This document shows positions 1-6,236 of a stretch of 14,924 nt of DNA, in pieces. Numbering within the stretch: position 1 is the first letter of the stretch; the number at the start of each line of letters is the position of its first letter. The notes under the pieces were generated by a model. It had not been told where the DNA came from. It was given only the letters and a program-made list of their open reading frames with translations, and made no database searches. Both the position numbers and the translations under genes were made by a program. Origin of the DNA: an uncultured Coriobacteriaceae bacterium (GTDB lineage Bacteria; Actinomycetota; Coriobacteriia; Coriobacteriales; QAMH01); contig UQUH01000043.1 in the NCBI GenBank assembly GCA_900544245.1, positions 1 to 14,924 of the forward strand. Direction: 5' to 3'.

Positions 1-2338
1 CTACCCCGAGCCCGGGGCCCGGGGCTCCCGGGGGACCCAGCCACAGCGGCTCGTAGAGGTAGCCGTCCTTGCCCTTGACCTTGCAGGTCTCGATCTCGCG
101 GAACCACTTGATGTCGTCACCTTGCACGTGTACGCGCCACTTGGCGGGGTTTGCCGTGACGAGCAGCGGGTACTTCTTGCAACGCTCGCCCCAGAAGGTC
201 TCGTCGTGAGTCCATCCCTCCTCGGCCGGGCCGCCGACGATCCAGCGCGCCATGGGCGTGCGCTCCTTGTCGTCGGGGAAGTTGTCGGCAAGCGCCTGGC
301 TCCAGAACTCGATCTTGCCCGTGGGCGTGTCGAGCGGGTACTCCTCGGGGTTCTCGTAGAAGTTGCGCATGCCGGGGGCCATCTGCTCCCAGTTCTCCTC
401 GAGCTTGGGATAGTAGTAGCCCTTTTCCTTGTAGGTGTCCCAGTCGATCTCCTCGACGAGGCGCGAGCTCTGGAAGGCCGTCTCGATCCACATGTCGTCG
501 CTCATGCCCTTGTCGATCTCCTCGCGCACGCCAAAGCGCTCGCCGATCTTGCAGGCGATCTCGAAGTCCGAAAGCGACTCGCCCTGATGTTCGATGGCCG
601 CGGGCGTGAGGCCGGCATGGCGCACGGGAACCTGCGAGGAGGCGCCCATGTCATCGTTGTCCTCGACGCAGGTCGTGACGGGCAGCACCAGGTCGGCGAA
701 CAGCGAATCGTTCTCGAGCCACTGGTGGTTGGTGATGAAGCACTCGACCTCGTCGGTGCGGATGGCGTCCTGGTAGTTGAAGCCGCCGTCCCAGCAGTTC
801 ATGTTGCAGGGCTTCTCCGACCACAGCAGGTGAATGCGATTGACCTTGGGCTCCTCGGTGGGAATGGGCTTGCCGAAGCGCTCGGCCATGGCCTGCTGCA
901 TCGCGAGCGCCGCCTGCGGGTTGCCGGGATAGTTGAACTCCTGGAACTGCTCGCTCGTCTCGACGTAGACGATGCAGGGGCTACCCCACCACGTGGCCTT
1001 GCCGGTCTGCAGCACTTCCGCGATCATCGTGCGCGGCAGCGACTGCGCACTGGGGAAGAACATGCGGCACTGGATGGCCATGGTGAACGGTGCCGTGGTC
1101 GAGCGTGCGATGGTCTCCTTGGCGGTGACCTGCGCGCTCAGGTGGTACTGCTGCACACCCGGCTTGCCCAGACCCTGCAGGGCGAGCAGGTAGGCGGCGG
1201 TGCGGGCGGGCTCGTGGCTATACGGCGTCTTGATCGAACCGGAGCTGTAATGGATGTGCGAGGTCGCCTTCTTGGCCGTGTTGCGCGCAAAGGCCTTGAT
1301 GGTCTAGGCGGGGACGCCGCAGCGTTCGGCTGCCCATGCGGGGGTCTTGGGCTCGCCGTCCTCCTTGCCCAGCACGTAGTCAGCCATCTTGTCGAAGTGC
1401 ACGGTATGCGTCTCGACGTAGTCCTTGTCGTAGAGGCCCTCGGTCAACCACGTGTAGATGACGCCGAAGTGGAAAGCCGCGTCGGTGTTGGGAAGGATGG
1501 GGATCCACTTCATGGTGTGGCATACGGAGGTGTAGTTGCAGAACGGGTCGACGCAGATCATCTCCTTGCCGAGCTCCTCCCAATACCCCATGACCTGCGA
1601 GAGAAACATACTCGCGTAGTTGGTGGTGAGCTCGTAGTCGCCCGCGTCGAAGACGAGCATCTCGGAGTTCTGGCAGATGTCGAGCAGGACGTTCCACGAG
1701 TTATAGCCCGTCTCGGGCGGCGCAACCAGGCCAAGACCCTTGTTGGCACCTGCGCCCCAGACGTGCTTGGCACCCCAGTACCATCCCTCGACCGAGTCCG
1801 GCGTGCGCGTCTCGCGCGTGTAGCCACCTAGCTTGTCCATGAGCGTGGCGTGCATGCCACCACCGGCGTGCAGGTCCTTGGACTCGCGATGGCCGTCCTC
1901 GCCGATGCAGATCACCGAATACGGGCCGTACTTGTCGATGACGCGACGCAGCTCGGACTCGACGATGTCGAGCGCCTCATCCCAGCTGATCTCGACGAAC
2001 TTCGATATGCCGCGGTTTGCGGAATTGATCTTCGCGGGATCTCCGCCCGGCTCCCAGTCAACGCGCTTGAGCGGTTTGAGGACGCGGTTCTTCGAGTAGA
2101 CGCGGTTCTTGTACGCAAGCGCGATCCAGTTGGGGCATGTCTTGATGCTCGGCTCGAACACTTTGCCGTCGACATCGATCTTCCACATCGAAGGTGCGAG
2201 CTCCTCCTTGGTGTAGGCGGTGTCGTTCCTGAATGGGCGAATGCGCAAGATCTTGCCATCCATGGTGTCGACCGCGGTAATCTCACCGCCCGTTCCGCCA
2301 CACGCGATGCTTTGGAGTGTGGTCTTGATCTCCTTCAT
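1..2338 (-). pseudogene. molybdopterin oxidoreductase, transhydroxylase-like large subunit, interrupted by amber codon; 3' end outside window
   Basis: The reading frame starts at ATG 2338 behind a GGGAG ribosome site, runs 344 codons to a TAG at 1306-1304, then stays open in the same frame for 434 more codons to the window edge. Both halves are one DMSO-reductase-superfamily protein. The N half has WKIDVDGK, an ISWDEALD segment and PDSVEGW (residues 180-186), whose Asp181-Ser182 match the active-site Asp and Mo-ligand Ser of pyrogallol-phloroglucinol transhydroxylase. After the stop come YSHEPAR, a LENDSLFADLVLPVTT segment and TPTGKIEFWSQAL, typical of the cofactor-binding C-terminal part. 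There is no Tat signal and no N-terminal CxxC cluster motif, so I infer a cytoplasmic catalytic subunit needing a separate Fe-S partner, not seen here. The family reduces or rearranges phenolic rings; the substrate is unknown. The TAG sits where relatives often have Trp (TGG). The last ~13 residues at the edge do not look like the family. Confidence 0.8.
8..27. repeat. GC-only inverted repeat at window edge
   Basis: GAGCCC at 8-13 is mirrored by GGGCTC at 22-27 around an all-G/C spacer, inside a run of CCCGGGG blocks (about 5-37). The oxidoreductase translation stops resembling its family here and becomes a Gly/Pro string. This looks more like a hairpin at a contig end, or an assembly artefact, than normal coding sequence. 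Confidence 0.4.
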
Positions 2339-2552
2339 CTGTTCTCCCTTTCCTCTTCACGATGCGACGAACGACGCACGCGGGGGGATTCGCGCATGGC
2401 TCGCCACCTTATGCATCCATCTTGGAAGAGTCGAAAGGGGCCTTCAATTCCCAAGGTCTTCGATTCGTTTTCGATTGGGAACAGTGCGCATGCATCGTGT
2501 ACCAACGCATGACACATTGCGGGATTTGTACATTCTTAGAAGAGAATAAAGG
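2339..2552. promoter_or_regulatory. intergenic leader between tetR and the oxidoreductase, with spaced dyad
   Basis: This 214-bp gap lies downstream of tetR and upstream of the oxidoreductase, both minus strand. It is more AT-rich than its surroundings and holds a 7-bp inverted repeat, TTCCCAA (2448-2454) and TTGGGAA (2475-2481), 20 bp apart, plus a short dyad TTCT-T-AGAA at 2533-2541. I see no convincing -35/-10 pair. It presumably contains the oxidoreductase promoter and may hold the TetR operator; both are inference. Confidence 0.3.
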
Positions 2553-3113
2553 CTACTTCGCGATGCTTCGCCAGAAGGTCCCTGTCACGCTACCGTAGAG
2601 GTCGGCGAGCTCCTTGGGCGAAACGCGCATACCGTCGGCAACCCACTTCTGCATGAGCATGGCCTGTGACGAGGCGAAGAAGTACGCGATGTAGTCCGTG
2701 TGCCAATCGTCCGCGAGCCTCGTGGTCTTGGGAATGAGCTCCATGTTGAGCTGGTAGATTGCCTGGGTCGCGATGCGCAGGAAGGTGTCGTCCTTGCCGA
2801 ATATGGGGCCGATGAGGTTCTTGAAGAACTCCCCTTCGACGGCCAGGCGCTCGTACATCTGCTCGTTCATGCGTTCCATGAGAGGTTCAAGGTCGCTGAG
2901 GTCGAGTAGACGATTGAGGTCGCGAATGGGTTGCAATACGGAGGACTCGAAGACCAGGCGAATGACATCGTCCTTGTCCTCGAAGTTGGCGTAAAAGGTG
3001 TTGCGCGAGATGCGGGCGCGCAGGCACAATTCGTTTACCGTGACCTTTGGATAACGTGTGGTGACGAGTACGTCCTTCAATGCGGCGATGACACGTTCCT
3101 TCGTCTCTGTCAT
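2553..3113 (-). CDS. TetR/AcrR-family transcriptional regulator
   Basis: The 186-residue product has the TetR layout. An N-terminal helix-turn-helix spans residues ~24-46 (VTVNELCLRARISRNTFYAN, followed by FEDKDDVI, the usual end of the DNA-binding domain), and an all-helical ligand-binding domain follows. Two adjacent ATGs are available at 3116 and 3113. The GGAGG site ends 2 nt before the first and 5 nt before the second, so I prefer 3113. The gene lies 214 bp upstream of the molybdoenzyme on the same strand and is divergent from the terB-like gene, so the 3114-3229 gap drives both directions. TetR proteins normally repress neighbouring genes until a small hydrophobic ligand binds. Control of the molybdoenzyme by its aromatic substrate is a reasonable inference, not shown by sequence. 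The ligand cannot be predicted. Confidence 0.9.
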   Translation of the reverse strand: MTETKERVIAALKDVLVTTRYPKVTVNELCLRARISRNTFYANFEDKDDVIRLVFESSVLQPIRDLNRLLDLSDLEPLMERMNEQMYERLAVEGEFFKNLIGPIFGKDDTFLRIATQAIYQLNMELIPKTTRLADDWHTDYIAYFFASSQAMLMQKWVADGMRVSPKELADLYGSVTGTFWRSIAK

Positions 3114-3143
3114 CATTGCCTCCCCACGATAGCCCCTACGCCG

Positions 3144-3149
3144 ATTTTA
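3144..3149 (-). promoter_or_regulatory. candidate -10 element for tetR
   Basis: On the minus strand TAAAAT lies about 30 nt upstream of the tetR start and matches the -10 consensus at five of six positions. No good -35 is found at 16-18 bp, so the promoter would be weak or activator-assisted. Confidence 0.35.
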
Positions 3150-3165
3150 CCACCTGCGATATCCA

Positions 3166-3194
3166 TAGAATCACATCTCGTTCTGTTGTATACT
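3166..3194 (+). promoter_or_regulatory. candidate promoter of the TerB-BrxD-helicase operon
   Basis: TATACT at 3189-3194 is a good -10 (five of six). The hexamer 17 bp upstream, TAGAAT at 3166-3171, is a poor -35. The element lies about 35 nt upstream of the first gene's ATG, and no other promoter is seen before the two following genes. Confidence 0.45.
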
Positions 3195-3217
3195 GAATCG
3201 AACATTTGTTTGTGAGA

Positions 3218-3224
3218 AAGGAGG
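3218..3224 (+). promoter_or_regulatory. ribosome binding site that fixes the TerB-like start
   Basis: A full AAGGAGG lies 5 nt before ATG 3230. The same frame is open back to a TTG at 3206, which would add eight residues but would place this site inside the gene and has no ribosome site of its own. I therefore use 3230. Confidence 0.8.
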
Positions 3225-3229
3225 CGATC

Positions 3230-4870
3230 ATGGCCAGGCGCACGGCGCAGCAGCTCAGCGTTGACGAGCTTCGCACGCAAATCTCCCAGCGTCTGCGCTC
3301 CAACGCCGCCTTCAGCAAGACCGTCTACCAAGACCAGCCCATCATCATGACGGGCAGCCAGCTCAAGAGTTTCGTACCAGACGCCATACGCGAGGCCCGT
3401 CAGCTCGCACGCACGCTCTACGCACAGGGCATGAGCGTTGCCAGCGTCTTCTACGAGCAGGCGCGCCTGCTAGCCGGATACGAGGACGACTTCGAGTTCA
3501 CCGGCACATTCTCGCACTACTACCCCAGCTACGAGGACATGAGCAACGAGCAGCTGCGTGGTTACTTCGCCTGGCGTGCAAAGGCGCGCCAGGGCAACGT
3601 CGAGCAGGGTTCCCTCTCGTTCGCCTACGTCTATCTCTACGAACTCGTCAACCTCGTGGGCGTCGCCAGCGCTCGCGAGGGCTACGATGCGATGCTCGCC
3701 TTTGGTAGCGCATATCGCCGCTTCGACGCGCGCTTCGGCAAGCACCTCGACGCTTGGATCGACGACTTCGTCATCTATTACGGCCTGGATGCGAGCTTGT
3801 TGCGCACGCGTTCGTTCGCCAAGCGCGACGCCGCCTTCGACGTGCTGCTGCACCATGAGGCGCATGCGGAGGGCGAGATCTTCAACGCGCTCGTCACGCT
3901 CGGCGACTATGCCATCGCAGATTCGCCCTTCTTCATCGAGCACGAAGCCGAGCTGCGCTCCCTTGTCGTGCACGCCTATCGGGCCGCCGCCCAACATCAC
4001 GCGAAGCTCAAGACGACACTTCCCGCCAAGCTTGCCGGACGCCTCAAGAACGATCGCCTCTGGCTGTTCGAGCGGGCCGTCTTCGCCAACCCGCTCGCCA
4101 TCGATACCGCCACATACCAGATCAGCGCCCACGACACGGTGTACTGCCGCAACGGCGCGTGGTTCCGCACCCGCTACGAGGCCCTAGAGCGTCCGTTGCC
4201 CTGGGTCACCCAGCTGCTCGAGACCTGCGAATGCGCCCTGCGCGATGCCTGCGCATACCCCAACACGCTCGAGCGCAAGCTCACCACCAAGTACCTGCTC
4301 AAGGCCATCGAGACGCGGGCAAACGAGCTCGCCGAGGAGACGCGCCTGCGCGAGGAGCGAGCCGTGCACATCGACTTTTCGCAGCTCGACCACATCCGTG
4401 CCGCCGCCGAGGTGACCTGCGAAAAGCTCATCGTGGACGATGATAGCAATCTCATCATGCGCGGGGACAAAATCCAAACACCCACTACGTCGCGCGGGGA
4501 CGGCGCAGTCGCTCAGACAGTCCTGAGCTCGCACGAAAGCGCCACTGGCGCTTTCGCGAGTATGCGGCGACGCGAAGCTAGTCCCTTTAGGGAAACTCGC
4601 TTTGTGCATCCGTCCCCGCGCGTTATGCAACGGTCCTCTTCATTTTCTCTCACGCCTGATGAAGCTGCTCTCCTCGTCCACTTACTCGCTGGTGGTGAAA
4701 TTCGCGAGTTCGAGCGCGCGCATGCTTGCATGGCATCCGTGCTCGTCGACTCCATCAACGACAAGCTCTATGACGAGTTCGCCGATATCTGCATCGACAC
4801 CTGCACCGGAGAGCCCATCATCATCGAAGATTACGTCCCTGAATTACGCGACCTGCTCGACCTGTCCTGA
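3230..4870 (+). CDS. TerB-N/TerB-C domain protein, first gene of a BrxD/helicase operon
   Basis: The 546-residue product carries a TerB-N-like domain (residues ~35-220). Its hallmark is YEDMSNEQLRGYFAWRAKAR (101-120), followed by a Tyr-rich helix ending in YLYELVN (136-141). The C-terminal part (~390-546) fits TerB-C: HIDFSQLDHIRAAAEVTCEKL, then FSLTPDEAALL and an acidic end with IIIEDYVPELRDLL. No signal peptide or membrane span is seen, so it is probably cytoplasmic. TerB-type domains are linked to tellurite-resistance and phage-stress systems; the biochemical role is not known. TerB-C is split by a structured insert near residues 421-464 that looks unlike the rest of the protein (Arg/Ser-rich). 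The stop lies 10 nt before the ATPase gene, which shows an operon. TerB family assignment is confident; a defence role is inferred from the neighbours. Confidence 0.85.
   Translation: MARRTAQQLSVDELRTQISQRLRSNAAFSKTVYQDQPIIMTGSQLKSFVPDAIREARQLARTLYAQGMSVASVFYEQARLLAGYEDDFEFTGTFSHYYPSYEDMSNEQLRGYFAWRAKARQGNVEQGSLSFAYVYLYELVNLVGVASAREGYDAMLAFGSAYRRFDARFGKHLDAWIDDFVIYYGLDASLLRTRSFAKRDAAFDVLLHHEAHAEGEIFNALVTLGDYAIADSPFFIEHEAELRSLVVHAYRAAAQHHAKLKTTLPAKLAGRLKNDRLWLFERAVFANPLAIDTATYQISAHDTVYCRNGAWFRTRYEALERPLPWVTQLLETCECALRDACAYPNTLERKLTTKYLLKAIETRANELAEETRLREERAVHIDFSQLDHIRAAAEVTCEKLIVDDDSNLIMRGDKIQTPTTSRGDGAVAQTVLSSHESATGAFASMRRREASPFRETRFVHPSPRVMQRSSSFSLTPDEAALLVHLLAGGEIREFERAHACMASVLVDSINDKLYDEFADICIDTCTGEPIIIEDYVPELRDLLDLS
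4491..4622. repeat. 132-bp element with 12-bp terminal inverted repeats inside the TerB-like gene
   Basis: The ends are CGCGCGGGGACG (4491-4502) and its exact reverse complement (4611-4622). Inside lie three hairpins: GCTCAG/CTGAGC (4511-4516, 4523-4528), a perfect 10-bp stem with a 3-nt loop (4534-4556, core CGAAAGCGCC-ACT), and TCCCT/AGGGA (4582-4593). A further direct copy of GCGCGGGGAC lies outside at 4459-4468, 33 bp before the copy in the left end. The length is 44 codons and the host frame is preserved. No target-site duplication is obvious and no coding capacity of its own is seen, so a MITE-like or palindromic non-autonomous element is the best reading. Confidence 0.55.
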
Positions 4871-4880
4871 AGGAGCTGCC

Positions 4881-6227
4881 GTGACCACCAAGATCCCCAA
4901 GCGCATCGCATCGACCGTGCTCAACTCCCTCAAGGGTGGCGTCGTGCCACGTGTCGGCCTGCCCTACGTCGCCGTCGGACGCGAAGCCGAGATAGACGCC
5001 CTGCTGCACGATGTCGACATCATCGCCGATGGCGGGGCCACCTTTCGCTTCATCGTCGGCAAATACGGAAGCGGCAAGAGCTTCTTGCTGCAAACCATCC
5101 GCAACTACGCGATGGACCGCAACTTCGTCGTCGTCGATGCCGACCTCTCCCCCGAACGTCGCCTCCAGGGCAGCCACGGCCAGGGCCTTGCCACCTACAA
5201 GGAGCTCATCCGCAACATGTCGACCAAGACGCGCCCCGAAGGCGGTGCGCTCACGCTCATCCTCGATCGCTGGATTTCGGGCGTGCAGCAAGACGTGCTT
5301 GCCGAAGGGCTTGAGCCTGGTACAGAGGCTTTCGCGCAGCGTGTCGAGATGCGCATCCACGAAGTGGTGGGCACGCTCTCGGAGCTCGTGCACGGCTTTG
5401 ACTTCGCACAACTGCTCGTCATGTACTACCGTGCCTACGTCAACGATGACGAGGACACCAAAGCCAAGGTCGTCAAGTGGTTCAGGGGCGAATACGCCAA
5501 CAAGACCGAGGCCAGAAACGAGCTCGGCATCCGCATCATCATCTCCGACGACGATTGGTACGAGTACATCAAACTCTTTGCGTCCTTCCTCGTGCAAGCG
5601 GGCTACGCCGGCTTGCTCGTGCTCATCGACGAGCTCGTGAACATCTATAAGGTGCCCAACTCCATCACGCGCCAGTACAACTACGAGAAGATCCTCACGA
5701 TGTACAACGATACGCTGCAGGGCAAGGCGCAACATCTGGGCATCATCATGGGTGGCACGCCCCAGTGCGTCGAGGACAAACGCCGTGGCGTCTACTCGTA
5801 CGAGGCACTGCGCAGCCGTCTGGCCGAGGGGCGCTTCGCCGGCCAGCAATATAAGGACATGCTCGCCCCCATCATCCGTCTCGTGCCACTCACGCACGAG
5901 GAGCTCTTCGTGCTCGCCGAGAAGCTCACCGCCATCCACGCACAGCTCTTCGATTACGAACCACGCCTCACCGACGATCAACTCGTCCAGTTCATCAAGA
6001 CGGAGTTCGAGCGCGTGGGGGCAAGCACGCACATCACGCCCCGAGAGGTCATCCGCGATTTCATCGAACTGCTCGACATCATGTACCAGAATCCCGACGC
6101 GCAGATGGACGAGCTGCTGGCAAGCGACGCATTCACCAGCGCCATTGCGCCCGATGCTTCGAATAACGTGAACGTAAGTGCCGAGGCAAGCGACCGGCAA
6201 GAGAACTTCTTCGAATTCACGCTCTAG
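4881..6227 (+). CDS. brxD: BrxD-type P-loop ATPase (DUF2791 family)
   Basis: The 448-residue protein starts at GTG 4881 behind AAGGAG. It opens with the family-typical IPKRIASTVLNSLKGGVVPR, then a Walker A GKYGSGKS (60-67), a long helical insertion (~100-235), Walker B LLVLIDE (245-251, Asp250-Glu251) and a sensor-like LGIIMGGTP (286-294). The C-terminal part is helical, with THITPREVIRDFIELLDI. This order and length match BREX-associated BrxD ATPases, which are thought to work with a partner helicase on DNA; the reaction in this setting is unknown. The gene follows the TerB-like gene by 10 nt and precedes the helicase by 9 nt. All nucleotide-binding residues seem intact. A different DUF2791 subgroup is possible, so the symbol marks family, not proven function. 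Confidence 0.85.
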   Translation: MTTKIPKRIASTVLNSLKGGVVPRVGLPYVAVGREAEIDALLHDVDIIADGGATFRFIVGKYGSGKSFLLQTIRNYAMDRNFVVVDADLSPERRLQGSHGQGLATYKELIRNMSTKTRPEGGALTLILDRWISGVQQDVLAEGLEPGTEAFAQRVEMRIHEVVGTLSELVHGFDFAQLLVMYYRAYVNDDEDTKAKVVKWFRGEYANKTEARNELGIRIIISDDDWYEYIKLFASFLVQAGYAGLLVLIDELVNIYKVPNSITRQYNYEKILTMYNDTLQGKAQHLGIIMGGTPQCVEDKRRGVYSYEALRSRLAEGRFAGQQYKDMLAPIIRLVPLTHEELFVLAEKLTAIHAQLFDYEPRLTDDQLVQFIKTEFERVGASTHITPREVIRDFIELLDIMYQNPDAQMDELLASDAFTSAIAPDASNNVNVSAEASDRQENFFEFTL

Positions 6228-6236
6228 GCGGTGATC

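Noticed and set aside
1304..1306. Pyrrolysine or selenocysteine at the in-frame stop
   Set aside because: Selenocysteine uses TGA, not TAG; no pyl genes are in the window, and the position commonly holds Trp, one base from TAG.
122..1831. Long plus-strand ORF (569 codons) antisense to the molybdoenzyme
   Set aside because: It is the mirror frame of a GC-rich gene; the minus-strand translation has clear family motifs and the plus-strand one has none.
4821..6200. 459-codon minus-strand ORF opposite the ATPase
   Set aside because: Antisense shadow rich in Val, Asp and Leu with no domain; the plus strand carries Walker A and B motifs and a ribosome site.
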